DNA of 64,000 nucleotides from Acinetobacter pollinis (GTDB lineage: Bacteria; Pseudomonadota; Gammaproteobacteria; Pseudomonadales; Moraxellaceae), in the NCBI RefSeq assembly GCF_015627175.1, contig NZ_VTDQ01000009.1:1-64000 (forward strand), given 5' to 3'. Made by a program: the position numbers and the translations under genes. The first letter of the stretch is position 1. Each line of letters begins with the position of its first letter. The notes beneath the pieces are model-generated. The model saw only the letters and a program-made list of their open reading frames with translations, made no database searches and had not been told where the DNA came from. Shown one piece after another: positions 15,945 to 25,062 of the stretch.

Positions 15945-18158
15945 ATGTCTAGTCTGACTCATCACGCAACTGAAAATCGTTCAGTTGCAGAATTTACTGA
16001 ACAAGCATATCTCGACTATGCAATGTACGTCATTATGGATCGTGCATTGCCTCACATCAGTGATGGTTTAAAGCCTGTGCAACGCCGTATTGTGTATGCA
16101 ATGAGCGAACTCGGTTTAAAACATAGTGGGAAACCTAAAAAATCTGCGCGTACAGTAGGTGATGTACTTGGTAAGTATCATCCGCATGGTGATTCGGCAT
16201 GTTATGAAGCAATGGTTTTAATGGCACAGCCTTTCAGCTATCGTTATCGTTTTATTGAAGGGCAAGGGAACTGGGGTTCACCTGATGATCCTAAATCGTT
16301 TGCGGCGATGCGTTATACAGAAGCTAAACTTTCACAGTTTAGCGAGTTATTACTTTCCGAGCTCGGACAAGGAACATGTGCTTGGCAAGATAACTTCGAT
16401 GGATCATTAAAAGAACCAGTTCATTTACCTGCTCGCGTTCCAAATATTTTATTAAATGGAACAACGGGCATTGCTGTAGGTATGGCCACAGATATTCCAC
16501 CGCATAATTTGCGAGAAGTGATTAAGGGCGCAATTGCATTAATTCGTAACCCACAACTTACGGATCAAAAAATAGCTGAATATATTCCAGGGCCAGATTT
16601 ACCGACAAAAGCTGAAATTATTACATCTAAAGAAGAATTATTAAAAATACAGACCACAGGTCGCGGTAGCTATCGTGCACGTGCAGTATATACTGTGGAA
16701 AAAAATGAAATTATCATTAGTGATCTACCTTATCAAGTTTCTGGCTCTAAAGTAGTTACACAGATTGCCGACCAAATGCAGGCAAAGAAACTGCCATTAA
16801 TTTCAGATGTTCGAGATGAGTCTGATCATAAAAATCCGACGCGCTTGGTTATTGTTTTAAGGTCAAACCGTGTAGATGCGGCAATGGTAATGAGCCATCT
16901 GTTTGCGACCACAGATCTTGAAAATAGCTACCGTGTGAACCTAAATATGATTGGTGAAGATGGTAGGCCTAAAGTTAAATCAATTCGCCAAATTTTACTT
17001 GAATGGATTTCTATTCGTAAGCAGACGGTAACGCATCGTTTAGAATATCATTTAAATAAAATTGAAAAGCGCTTACATATCTTGGCAGGCTTGCTGATTG
17101 CTTATTTAGATATTGATACAGTCATTGAAATTATTCGAGAAGAAGATCAGCCAAAATCTGTATTAATGACAAAGTTTGGAATTGACGAAATTCAAGCAGA
17201 AGCTATTTTAGAACTAAAATTGCGTCATCTAGCAAAATTAGAAGAGATGGAAATTCGCAAAGAACAAGATGAGCTTGCCGCACGTGCTGCGATTATTCGT
17301 GAGCAACTTGAAAATCCTGAATCGTTAAAAACATTAATTATTGATGAACTGAAAGCAGATGCTAAAAAGTTTGGTGATGAGCGCCGTTCACCTATTGTAC
17401 AACGCGATGATGCAGTACAAATTAAAGAACAAGATCTTGTTCCTGCAGAACCTGTGACCGTTGTATTGTCACAAGCGGGTTGGGTTCGTGCTGCAAAAGG
17501 TGCAGATGTAGATGCGGAAAAATTAAATTATCGGGCAGGCGATCAATATCTTAGTCATGCAGTTGGTAAAACGAATCAGCGTGTTTATATTTTAGATGAG
17601 TCTGGTCGTAGTTATGCGCTAGCAATTTCTACCTTGCCATCTGCTCGAGGGCTCGGTGAGCCATTAAGCTCTCGTTTGTCTCCTGCCAATGGTGTTAATT
17701 TTATTCAGCTTTATATTGCTGATGAAAAACAAGAAATGATGGTGGCGAGTTCGGCAGGCTTTGGCTTTAAAACGGTGACTCAGTCTTTAGATACCAATGC
17801 GAAAGCAGGGAAGGCATTTTTAACTCTCCCTGAAAAATCTCAGGTACTTCCATTACTGCCTTTAAAATCGCAAACACATTTGGCTATTTTGACATCTTCA
17901 GGGCGTTTGCTCATTATGGAATTAGCAGAACTGCCAATGCTAAACAAAGGTAAAGGGAATAAGTTAGTACAATTGGACAAAACTGAATCACTACTTGCCA
18001 TTTTACCACTCAATTTAACAGATACTTTAGAGGTCACAGCAGGGCAACAAAAGTTGAAGTTAAAGGGAGAAGATTTAGCGAAATATATTGGCAAACGTGC
18101 AAGTAAAGGGCAGATGCTCCCTAGAGGGTATCAAAAAGCATATAAGCTAGATGTTTAA
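15945..18158 (+). CDS. parC: DNA topoisomerase IV subunit A
   Basis: A 737-residue ParC, normal for Acinetobacter. With ParE it decatenates daughter chromosomes. The N-terminal breakage-reunion domain has [12 protein letters not shown], the quinolone-determining region [12 protein letters not shown] and the active-site Tyr124 in [11 protein letters not shown]. The C-terminal beta-propeller domain begins around residue 500. At the known resistance positions the sequence has Ser84 and Glu88, the wild-type residues, so ParC itself gives no sign of target-based quinolone resistance. The gene is transcribed alone; parE is not in the window. Confidence 0.97.
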   Translation: MSSLTHHATENRSVAEFTEQAYLDYAMYVIMDRALPHISDGLKPVQRRIVYAMSELGLKHSGKPKKSARTVGDVLGKYHPHGDSACYEAMVLMAQPFSYRYRFIEGQGNWGSPDDPKSFAAMRYTEAKLSQFSELLLSELGQGTCAWQDNFDGSLKEPVHLPARVPNILLNGTTGIAVGMATDIPPHNLREVIKGAIALIRNPQLTDQKIAEYIPGPDLPTKAEIITSKEELLKIQTTGRGSYRARAVYTVEKNEIIISDLPYQVSGSKVVTQIADQMQAKKLPLISDVRDESDHKNPTRLVIVLRSNRVDAAMVMSHLFATTDLENSYRVNLNMIGEDGRPKVKSIRQILLEWISIRKQTVTHRLEYHLNKIEKRLHILAGLLIAYLDIDTVIEIIREEDQPKSVLMTKFGIDEIQAEAILELKLRHLAKLEEMEIRKEQDELAARAAIIREQLENPESLKTLIIDELKADAKKFGDERRSPIVQRDDAVQIKEQDLVPAEPVTVVLSQAGWVRAAKGADVDAEKLNYRAGDQYLSHAVGKTNQRVYILDESGRSYALAISTLPSARGLGEPLSSRLSPANGVNFIQLYIADEKQEMMVASSAGFGFKTVTQSLDTNAKAGKAFLTLPEKSQVLPLLPLKSQTHLAILTSSGRLLIMELAELPMLNKGKGNKLVQLDKTESLLAILPLNLTDTLEVTAGQQKLKLKGEDLAKYIGKRASKGQMLPRGYQKAYKLDV

Positions 18159-18251
18159 ATACATCGCTTTTGATCTGTAAATCAATCATTGATGTTACGT
18201 TTACATCAATTGAATAATTAATACGTTCTTAAACTGGAGTTAGCTGGCATT

Positions 18252-19928
18252 ATGGAAAAGATATGGTTTGATGAATACAAGCGAACGGGTATTCAAAACG
18301 AGATCAAATTGCCACCTGAAAATACTTCTTTAATTGATTTATTTGAAGAAAGTTTTCAAAAATTTGGCTCGCGTGATGCATTTATCTTTATGGATAAAAA
18401 GCTAACTTATACAGATCTTGAGTTAGAAAGCCGAAAGTTTGCCTGTTATTTACAAAGCTTAGGGTTAAAAAAGGGCTCACGTGTTGCGATTATGATGCCA
18501 AACGTTTTGCAATATCCTGTTGCCAGCTTAGGGATATTACGTGCAGGATGCATCTTGGTCAATGTGAATCCCTTGTATACATCAAGAGAGTTAGAGCATC
18601 AGCTAAACGATGCAGGTGCTGAAACACTCATTATTCTTGAAAACTTTGCGTCAGTATATGAGAAAATTATTGGTCATACTCCAGTGAAGCATGTGGTTGT
18701 TGCCTCTGTTGGCGATATGCTTGGTTTAGTAAAAGGTACGGTGGTTAATTTTGTATTACGTACGGTGCGTAAGCAAATTCCTAAATGGCATATTTCAGGA
18801 CATATCTCATTTAATACCGCGCTTAATCAGGTGAACCCAAATCAATATAAGCGTCCTTCACTGAATTTAGATGATACCTTTATTTTACAATATACAGGTG
18901 GTACGACTGGTGTATCTAAAGGTGCAGAGCTAACACATCGGAATTTAGCTGCAAATATGCTTCAGATTCGAAATTTATTTGAAAGTAAATTTCGTACAGT
19001 AGAAAAACCAGAGTATCGCTTTTTAGCTGCCTTACCGCTATATCATATTTTTGCCTTTACGATTTGTGAGCTTTATGGTCTATGCCAAGGTGCAACTAAC
19101 TTACTTATTCCAAATCCAAGAGATTTACCTGCATTGGTGAAGGAAATTGCTAAGTTTAAACCGACATTTTTTCCAGCAGTAAATACGCTATTTAATGCGC
19201 TTGTACACAATGACGAGTTTAAACAACTTGATCATAGTCAGATGCAAATAGCAGTTGGTGGGGGTATGGCTGTTTTGCCTTCGACTGCTGAAGCATGGAA
19301 AAAATATACCGGAATTATTATTCATGAAGGGTATGGATTGTCAGAAACATCACCTGCTGTTGTTTTTAATCCACCAGTTTCAGAAGAGTTTACGGGAACA
19401 ATTGGTATTCCATTACCGACTACAGACATCGCAATTTTAGATGACGATGGTAAAGAAGTAGCTTTAGGAGAGCAGGGTGAAATTTGTATCCGTGGTCCTC
19501 AAGTTATGAAAGGGTATTGGAATCGTCCCGATGAAACAGAAAAAGTGATGACCAAAGATGGTTTTTTCCGCTCTGGTGACATTGGTGTGATGGACGAGCG
19601 TGGATATATTAAAATTGTGGATCGTAAAAAAGACATGATTTTGGTGTCTGGTTTTAATGTTTATCCAAACGAAATTGAAGAAGTTATTGCACAGCATCCA
19701 AAAGTATTGGAGGTAGCTGCTGTAGGTGTGCCAGATGAGCGCTCAGGTGAAGTGCCTAAACTGTTTGTGGTTAAAAAGGATAACTCACTGACGACCGAAG
19801 AGTTATTGGCATATGCAAAAGCAAATCTAACGGGTTACAAACGTCCACGTTTTGTTGAGTTTATGGATGAGTTGCCTAAATCGAATGTGGGTAAAATTTT
19901 ACGTAAAGATTTACGTAAACAAGGATAA
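18252..19928 (+). CDS. fadD: Long-chain fatty acid--CoA ligase
   Basis: A 558-residue acyl-CoA synthetase of the ANL superfamily. ATP/AMP motif YTGGTTGVSKGAELTHRN (about residues 212-229), GYGLSETSP (about 358-366), the hinge region SGDIGVMDERGYIKIVDRKKD and the C-terminal lysine in SNVGKILRKDLR are all present and spaced as in FadD. It activates long-chain fatty acids at the inner membrane for beta-oxidation and lipid synthesis. It stands alone, ends in a strong hairpin shared with the convergent gene, and its start is preceded by a CTGGAGT ribosome site. Confidence 0.94.
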   Translation: MEKIWFDEYKRTGIQNEIKLPPENTSLIDLFEESFQKFGSRDAFIFMDKKLTYTDLELESRKFACYLQSLGLKKGSRVAIMMPNVLQYPVASLGILRAGCILVNVNPLYTSRELEHQLNDAGAETLIILENFASVYEKIIGHTPVKHVVVASVGDMLGLVKGTVVNFVLRTVRKQIPKWHISGHISFNTALNQVNPNQYKRPSLNLDDTFILQYTGGTTGVSKGAELTHRNLAANMLQIRNLFESKFRTVEKPEYRFLAALPLYHIFAFTICELYGLCQGATNLLIPNPRDLPALVKEIAKFKPTFFPAVNTLFNALVHNDEFKQLDHSQMQIAVGGGMAVLPSTAEAWKKYTGIIIHEGYGLSETSPAVVFNPPVSEEFTGTIGIPLPTTDIAILDDDGKEVALGEQGEICIRGPQVMKGYWNRPDETEKVMTKDGFFRSGDIGVMDERGYIKIVDRKKDMILVSGFNVYPNEIEEVIAQHPKVLEVAAVGVPDERSGEVPKLFVVKKDNSLTTEELLAYAKANLTGYKRPRFVEFMDELPKSNVGKILRKDLRKQG

Positions 19929-19932
19929 ATAT

Positions 19933-19961
19933 AAAAAAGACCGATTCATCGGTCTTTTTTT
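19933..19961. terminator. Bidirectional terminator between fadD and the convergent membrane protein gene
   Basis: AAAAAAGACCGA (19933-19944), a TTCA loop and TCGGTCTTTTTT (19949-19960) form a perfect 12-bp stem with T runs on both strands. The loop contains the stop codon of the minus-strand gene, whose last codons (Lys-Lys-Asp-Arg) are written in the stem. Confidence 0.9.
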
Positions 19962-20344
19962 ATTAAACTTTGCTGCATGACCTGATCTAGATAGGGGCGT
20001 GCAACATGAAAAATAATTGTAAATATAAGCATGGTAAAAGCTTGCATTTCAAGCTTATTTAATACCAGTGTGCCATAGCTCAAATAGTTGTCTATACAGC
20101 AATACACCACAATAATTGTTAGCCACAATGAAATAGACCAGCGTTTAATACCAACTGCAATCAATGCAAACGTAAGTACAATAATCGTTCCTAAGGTTGA
20201 AAACCATGTCCAGTTTGCACAGATCATGCTAATTAAGAAGGCAACAATAGGAAGAACAATCATTAAAATACGATCAAGCTTTTTTTTGGCAAGCTGATGT
20301 TGATCTAGTGCTTTTAATAACTCTTGTTGGTCAGATTGTGACAT
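19946..20344 (-). CDS. Small inner-membrane protein of unknown function
   Basis: I do not recognise this 132-residue protein. It has a short charged N-terminus (about 25 residues with a helix-forming QQELLKALDQHQLAKKKLDR), then four hydrophobic segments (about residues 27-45, 48-66, 71-88 and 100-117), and a basic C-terminus, so it is most likely an integral membrane protein with both ends in the cytoplasm. Its stop codon lies in the loop of the fadD terminator. The YagU-like gene starts upstream on the same strand, 64 nt away, so they may be co-transcribed. Confidence 0.7.
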   Translation of the reverse strand: MSQSDQQELLKALDQHQLAKKKLDRILMIVLPIVAFLISMICANWTWFSTLGTIIVLTFALIAVGIKRWSISLWLTIIVVYCCIDNYLSYGTLVLNKLEMQAFTMLIFTIIFHVARPYLDQVMQQSLIKKDR

Positions 20345-20408
20345 TCAAATCTCATAAAACAGATATATTCACCACTATATTACTAGAGATTTTTATTTTT
20401 TGTTGCCT

Positions 20409-20960
20409 CTAACGTACCCACAAGTTATTTTTAATTGGTTTTGCAAAGAGGGCGAGCACAAACACAAAAGATACTTCAATTGAAAAAGCCCAATAAATAT
20501 GACCAAGCATTTCACTGGTTAATTCATAGGTATTCAAATTCCATAACCAACCTTTTACATTACTGTCATATGCAGGGTATCTAAATCCGAGTGCAGGTAT
20601 TAAAAAACCGTGCATTACTACCGTAATAACAATACCGTATAAAGCACCATAAAATGTACGAATTTTAGGAAAATAAGCTGCAAGAAAAATATAAACAAAA
20701 GCAAAGATAAAACTAAAAACCCAATGGTAAAGTGTTACAGCACCACTAATAGTAGTTCCCTGATAAATATAGTCCAAGCTATGTGCATCAATACCAAATG
20801 GTTTTAGCCATGCATTAATATGCGCAGCAGGCGGAGAAATTTCACCTGCAATACGTGGCGGCATATTTACTTCAGAGCCCCATTTCACAAGAGAGCTAAT
20901 AAATCCTGCGACCAGTGTACCTAAAGCCAATATTCTGAGGTTGATGCGATTCCATATCAT
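20409..20960 (-). CDS. YagU family inner-membrane protein (DUF1440)
   Basis: A 183-residue membrane protein. The N-terminal helix (ILALGTLVAGFISSLVKWG) is followed by a periplasmic stretch with MPPRIAGEISPPAAH, then three further hydrophobic segments, and the conserved tail EMLGHIYWAFSIEV. This is the pattern of E. coli YagU, which has been linked to survival at low pH; the mechanism is not known. The product is somewhat shorter than the about 200 residues of the E. coli protein. The neighbours give no functional hint. Confidence 0.8.
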   Translation of the reverse strand: MIWNRINLRILALGTLVAGFISSLVKWGSEVNMPPRIAGEISPPAAHINAWLKPFGIDAHSLDYIYQGTTISGAVTLYHWVFSFIFAFVYIFLAAYFPKIRTFYGALYGIVITVVMHGFLIPALGFRYPAYDSNVKGWLWNLNTYELTSEMLGHIYWAFSIEVSFVFVLALFAKPIKNNLWVR

Positions 20961-21085
20961 AATAAGTTCCCTATTATTATTGCTTTTGTTTCATAATATC
21001 TGACATAAATGTTCTAGTAAAATACTTTACGACATGATTTAGTATTTATTATGATTAAACAATATAGAAGTGAAGAGGGGATTTC

Positions 21086-21484
21086 ATGCAGAGCATAAGT
21101 GGCATTGTTTATTTAATTTTAGTTGCATGTCTATTGCCTTATGCTTTTTCAATGATTGCAAAAGTGGCAGGTGGGTTTACCTTTAAAGATAATCAAAATC
21201 CTCGCCAGTTTCTATCTCAGACACAAGGAATAGCAGCACGAGCAAACGCTGTACAACAAAACAGTTTCGAAAATTTACCTTTATTTATTGCAGCGATTTT
21301 AATGGCTGAATATATGGTCATTGACCAACATGTGGTGATGATTTTAGGGATTGCATATATTGTTTTACGTGTTCTTTATGGAATTTGTTATTTGGCCAAT
21401 TGGAGTAGTTTAAGATCAATCATGTGGTTCTTGTCTCTATGTTGCCCAATCTACTTGCTTATATTGGTTATTCGCCTAACTTAG
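21086..21484 (+). CDS. MAPEG family membrane protein
   Basis: A 132-residue protein with four predicted membrane helices. ARANAVQQNSFENLPLFIAA (about residues 50-69) holds the conserved Asn/Glu-x-x-Pro motif of MAPEG proteins (membrane-associated proteins in eicosanoid and glutathione metabolism), and LRVLYGICYLAN matches the third helix motif. Bacterial members are presumed glutathione-dependent transferases or peroxidases, but most are uncharacterised. It starts after a GAGGGG ribosome site and is divergent from the YagU-like gene. Confidence 0.85.
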   Translation: MQSISGIVYLILVACLLPYAFSMIAKVAGGFTFKDNQNPRQFLSQTQGIAARANAVQQNSFENLPLFIAAILMAEYMVIDQHVVMILGIAYIVLRVLYGICYLANWSSLRSIMWFLSLCCPIYLLILVIRLT

Positions 21485-21525
21485 GTCAATAATATTGGGA
21501 ATGATACATATCGCAAAAACGCTTT

Positions 21526-21554
21526 TTGTATCAATTTAATATAAAATGTATAAT
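21526..21554 (+). promoter_or_regulatory. Sigma-70 promoter of ppa
   Basis: TTGTAT (21526-21531), a 17-nt spacer and a perfect TATAAT (21549-21554) place a start site near 21561, about 30 nt before the ppa ATG. Confidence 0.65.
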
Positions 21555-21590
21555 TGATAAAGAACCAATCGTAAATACAAGAGTATTGAA

Positions 21591-22115
21591 ATGAGTTATA
21601 ACAATATCCCTGCGGGTAAAGATGCACCAAACGATATTTATGTTGTTATTGAAATTCCTGCAAATGCAGCACCTATCAAATATGAAGTAGACAAAGATTC
21701 TGATGCATTATTTGTAGACCGTTTCATGGCAACTACAATGTTCTATCCTGCAAACTACGGTTATGTACCAAATACACTTTCAGAAGATGGTGATCCTTTA
21801 GACGTATTGGTTGTAACACCTCATCCAGTAGAACCAGGTTCAGTTATTCGTTGTCGTCCTGTTGGTAAATTGAATATGGAAGATGACGGTGGAATTGATG
21901 CAAAATTAGTTGCTGTTCCTCACGAAAAATTATCTGCACTCTATTCAGATATTCAAGAATATACAGATTTACCAAAATTATTAATTAGTCAAATTGAGCA
22001 CTTCTTTGCACATTATAAAGATTTAGAACCTGGAAAATGGGTAAAAATCTCTGGTTGGGAAGGTGCAGATGTAGCTAAAGCTGAAATTGTAAAAGCAATT
22101 GCTGCAGCAAAATAA
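21591..22115 (+). CDS. ppa: Inorganic pyrophosphatase (family I)
   Basis: A 174-residue family I pyrophosphatase of usual length. [24 protein letters not shown] (given as [12 protein letters not shown] followed by [10 protein letters not shown], about residues 52-76) holds the acidic residues that bind the catalytic Mg ions; the later [13 protein letters not shown] is also conserved. It hydrolyses pyrophosphate in the cytoplasm and pulls biosynthetic reactions forward. Single gene with its own promoter and terminator, as expected for a housekeeping enzyme. Confidence 0.97.
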   Translation: MSYNNIPAGKDAPNDIYVVIEIPANAAPIKYEVDKDSDALFVDRFMATTMFYPANYGYVPNTLSEDGDPLDVLVVTPHPVEPGSVIRCRPVGKLNMEDDGGIDAKLVAVPHEKLSALYSDIQEYTDLPKLLISQIEHFFAHYKDLEPGKWVKISGWEGADVAKAEIVKAIAAAK

Positions 22116-22134
22116 TTAGATTTTTTAATCAAAT

Positions 22135-22163
22135 AAAAAAAGCCTTCATAGAAGGCTTTTTTT
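22135..22163 (+). terminator. Rho-independent terminator of ppa
   Basis: AAAAAAAGCCTTC (22135-22147), an ATA loop and GAAGGCTTTTTTT (22151-22163): a perfect 13-bp stem with a T run. Confidence 0.92.
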
Positions 22164-22312
22164 ATATTCTACCTTTTAAGTGTGATTTTTATCAATTAAT
22201 TAAATAATATTGTGATTTAAATACATTTTTATTATATAAAAATATAGAATTATAAATACACTAGAAGACTTATTTTTATATGGCAATTGTAGCCATTTGA
22301 CGGTGTAATTAA

Positions 22313-22591
22313 ATGAATAAACTTTTTTTAGTGGGTCTATTTCTACTCGGGTCTGCTCAGATAAATATAGTACAAGCAGGAAACATTGGCGATATTACTG
22401 TAAAAACAGCAACCGGTAATTATAATTTAACGATGCGACAAGTATGGTCTATGCATTGGTCACCTGCATTTAATAAGTGTAGAGCAAACTATCCCCAAAC
22501 GAAGTCTGTCCAATTACAGCGTTTCGTTTTAAATGAACAAATGTCTCCTGCAAATCTTTTTAGTTTGTGGACTTGCCGAGATACAAAATAA
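22313..22591 (+). CDS. Small exported protein of unknown function
   Basis: A 92-residue protein I do not recognise. Residues 1-22 are a clear signal peptide (Lys, hydrophobic LFLVGLFLLGSA, cleavage likely after VQA). The mature part of about 70 residues is polar with two cysteines (CRANYPQ and WTCRD) that could form one disulfide in the periplasm. It lies alone between ppa and the convergent oprD-type gene, with an AT-rich upstream region. It may be lineage-specific. Confidence 0.65.
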   Translation: MNKLFLVGLFLLGSAQINIVQAGNIGDITVKTATGNYNLTMRQVWSMHWSPAFNKCRANYPQTKSVQLQRFVLNEQMSPANLFSLWTCRDTK

Positions 22592-22597
22592 CTTTAA

Positions 22598-22628
22598 TAA
22601 AAAAACGCCTAATGTATAACATTAGGCG
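22598..22628 (-). terminator. Rho-independent terminator of the OprD-type porin gene
   Basis: CGCCTAAT (22606-22613), a 7-nt loop and ATTAGGCG (22621-22628); on the minus strand it is followed by a run of T (complement of A at 22599-22605). It lies 26 nt after the porin stop. Confidence 0.8.
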
Positions 22629-22653
22629 CTTGGCAATCGTATCTAAAATAAAA

Positions 22654-23922
22654 TTAGAAGTTGATTGGATATTCTAGGTATAAACGCCATTCATTTGTGT
22701 TTCCTGCATAGTCGTTATAACTTGCATTTGCACGGTAAGTAGAGTTACGTACTTTAAAGCTTAAGTTTTTAGCAAAACCACTTTGAACGGTATATTTGAC
22801 TTGGTTGAAAATTTCACGCTCTTTAGCATCGTCTGCTTTACCCGCTACATGAATGTTCCAACCATATACATATGCAGTTGTCCATGTTAAGCCAGGAACG
22901 CCTAATGAACCAAAGTCTAAAGAGTACATTGCTTGTAATGATTTCTCATGATTACCATTGAAGTCAGAGTAATATGAGTTCGGTAGCCAAATTGACATAC
23001 CACCATCACCTACAATGTTATAGTCGTAGCCGACATCACCTGTGCTTTGTTGGTATGAAAGCATACCTGTATGTGCGCCTTTGTTATAAGTTGCAGATGT
23101 TGCCCAAATATTATTTTTCTTACTTGTGTCTTTCTCTCCAGTAGGGAAAGTTAGATTACCGTAAACATCTTTATTATATTTAGTATGGTAACCGCTTAAA
23201 TCAAATGTTAAAGAACTATCAGATTCAAGTGGCAGTTTATAGTTCACATTTAGGTAGTGACGCTGTAGGGCATCTTTAAATACTGCACCGTAGTATGAAC
23301 CTTGTAAGTTTTCATCAAACTTATATTTTGCACCCCAAACATCAGCGCGTTTTAAGTGATTACCATCGGTATTAATTTGGTTTGAATATTGGTCTTTTGT
23401 GAAGTGACCATAGACAAGCTCTAAATCTTTAATTTCATGACTTGTAACTAACGTCCCTGTGAAGTATTCAGGAAGTAAGCGTAGATCATTACTTGACAGT
23501 ACTGGTAGTTGTAAGAACTGTGTACCATATACAACTGTTGTATTTGAAATACGTGCTTTTACGTTTACGCCACCACGTGCCCAAATATCTTTTTGTCCAT
23601 CTTTGTAGAGCATTTGGTTACCAGCATGTGCATTTTCACCAAGTTTAAATGCAAAATCACCAAGTGCACCCACACCAAAACCTACAGTACCTTGTGTAAA
23701 GCCCGAATCGAACTTACCGATGACACCTTGGCCCCATGAGCTTTTATCATGCTGACCATTTGATAGGTCACGATAGATCCATCCATTTCGGAGGAGAATA
23801 GAGCCTTTTGCATCTTCAACAAAACCTTTTGATTCGCTTTGTTCGCTTGCATGTGTCACTGTTGAAAGCAAAGTTGCTTGAACGATAAATGCGAGTGCGA
23901 GTTTCTTGTGTATTTTTGGCAT
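22654..23922 (-). CDS. OprD family outer-membrane porin
   Basis: A 422-residue outer-membrane protein with a signal peptide ending near THA, then GFVEDAKGSILLRNGWIYRD, which matches the N-terminal strand of the OprD/Occ family, followed by alternating amphipathic strands to a terminal phenylalanine (YPINF), the signal for BAM-dependent insertion. Such porins are 18-stranded channels that pass small carboxylates, amino acids or aromatic acids; the substrate here cannot be told. I start at the ATG at 23922 (MPKIHKKLALAF), since an upstream in-frame start would put a polar extension before the signal peptide. Confidence 0.88.
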   Translation of the reverse strand: MPKIHKKLALAFIVQATLLSTVTHASEQSESKGFVEDAKGSILLRNGWIYRDLSNGQHDKSSWGQGVIGKFDSGFTQGTVGFGVGALGDFAFKLGENAHAGNQMLYKDGQKDIWARGGVNVKARISNTTVVYGTQFLQLPVLSSNDLRLLPEYFTGTLVTSHEIKDLELVYGHFTKDQYSNQINTDGNHLKRADVWGAKYKFDENLQGSYYGAVFKDALQRHYLNVNYKLPLESDSSLTFDLSGYHTKYNKDVYGNLTFPTGEKDTSKKNNIWATSATYNKGAHTGMLSYQQSTGDVGYDYNIVGDGGMSIWLPNSYYSDFNGNHEKSLQAMYSLDFGSLGVPGLTWTTAYVYGWNIHVAGKADDAKEREIFNQVKYTVQSGFAKNLSFKVRNSTYRANASYNDYAGNTNEWRLYLEYPINF

Positions 23923-24242
23923 GTATACTTTCCCCAAGGAGGTGAACTGTAATTTGGAGCTAATCAAACACAGTGGTTTAACAAAAGACCAACTAATCTA
24001 TAATAAAAAAAACCACAATTGCAAATTTATTTACCGTACATCATATATAAAATGCGGATTTACTAAGTGTTTTTTCCGATATTGATCTTTCTAATGTCAT
24101 TCTACACTGTATCTATCGATAAAATAATTAGCAAAAAGTATACCAATTTCCATAATTCTGAAAAACTTGTTAAAGTGAAAAAGTAAAAATTAAACAAAAT
24201 TTTTATAAATACGATTCACTCATTCGATGTTTAGGGGGAAAC
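23923..24242. other. Divergent intergenic region between two porin genes
   Basis: A 320-bp AT-rich spacer. It holds a 7-bp inverted repeat with a long loop (GTTT-type arms at 23973-23979 and 24010-24016) in the oprD leader, and a GGGGG-rich ribosome site before the TorF-family gene. No other clear operator or small gene is visible. Confidence 0.4.
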
Positions 24243-25031
24243 ATGTTTCAAAAAATTCTAATCGCTACCAGTATTTTCACGATGTCTGGCCTAACATGCG
24301 CTTCAGAAAATGGACTACAGCCCTATGGTCTAAGTTTTTCAGGAAGTGTTGGTTTAACATCAGATTATCGCTTTCGTGGACAAACACAGACCCAGAATGA
24401 TCCAGCATTGCAAGGAACTTTTACCCTAGCTCACGATTCGGGTATGTATTTTAGTGTTTTTGCTTCTAATGTTGATTTTGGTACAAATAATCCGAATATA
24501 GAATTAGATCCATCTGTTGGTTACACCACAAAGTTACCCCTTTCGGCAACGTTACAACCTAATTTGGATGTGGGTTTAGCATACTATAATTATCCAAGCG
24601 GTCATGACCTTAACTATCCTGAATTATATGCACGTCTTACTTTTGCAGATCTTTTTGCGAAAGGTGATAGCTTAATACCTAGCATTTCTTATAGTCATAA
24701 TTATGGTGGGAATCTTACAAAGGATGCATATCAGCACCGTATTAATAATTGGAATTTTAATCTTGCTTATAGTGTACCTATTAAAGAAACAGGGTTTGGT
24801 TTAGTCAGTAGTCTTGGATATAGTAAATCTGATCGAGAAATCGGATTGTATGGTAATGATGATAATTACATCGATTGGAAAGCTGGGCTCACTTATAACG
24901 TTCAGGCAATTTCAGGTTTAGTTGCAGAGTTAAGTGCTGTCGGCACAAATATCGATACTACCGGCTATGACCATGTGACTAAACGTGGTGTAGATACAGG
25001 TGCAGTATTTAGTATAACAAAATCATTTTAA
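24243..25031 (+). CDS. TorF family putative porin (TIGR02001)
   Basis: A 262-residue outer-membrane protein: signal peptide (cleavage near CASE), then SFSGSVGLTSDYRFRGQTQT (about residues 30-49), the signature of the Gcw_chp/TIGR02001 family, and beta-strand alternation to a C-terminal Phe (SITKSF). Family members form a small barrel; the function is unproven, although they often sit near nitrogen-regulated genes. Here glnK-amtB lies about 2 kb downstream on the same strand. The AGGGGG ribosome site is strong. Confidence 0.85.
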   Translation: MFQKILIATSIFTMSGLTCASENGLQPYGLSFSGSVGLTSDYRFRGQTQTQNDPALQGTFTLAHDSGMYFSVFASNVDFGTNNPNIELDPSVGYTTKLPLSATLQPNLDVGLAYYNYPSGHDLNYPELYARLTFADLFAKGDSLIPSISYSHNYGGNLTKDAYQHRINNWNFNLAYSVPIKETGFGLVSSLGYSKSDREIGLYGNDDNYIDWKAGLTYNVQAISGLVAELSAVGTNIDTTGYDHVTKRGVDTGAVFSITKSF

Positions 25032-25034
25032 AGT

Positions 25035-25062
25035 AAAAAAGCACCTTTTAGGTGCTTTTTTA
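25035..25062. terminator. Bidirectional terminator between the TorF-family gene and comM
   Basis: AAAAAAGCACC (25035-25045), a 5-nt loop and GGTGCTTTTTT (25051-25061). The last bases are part of the comM stop codon (25060-25062, minus strand). Confidence 0.88.
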
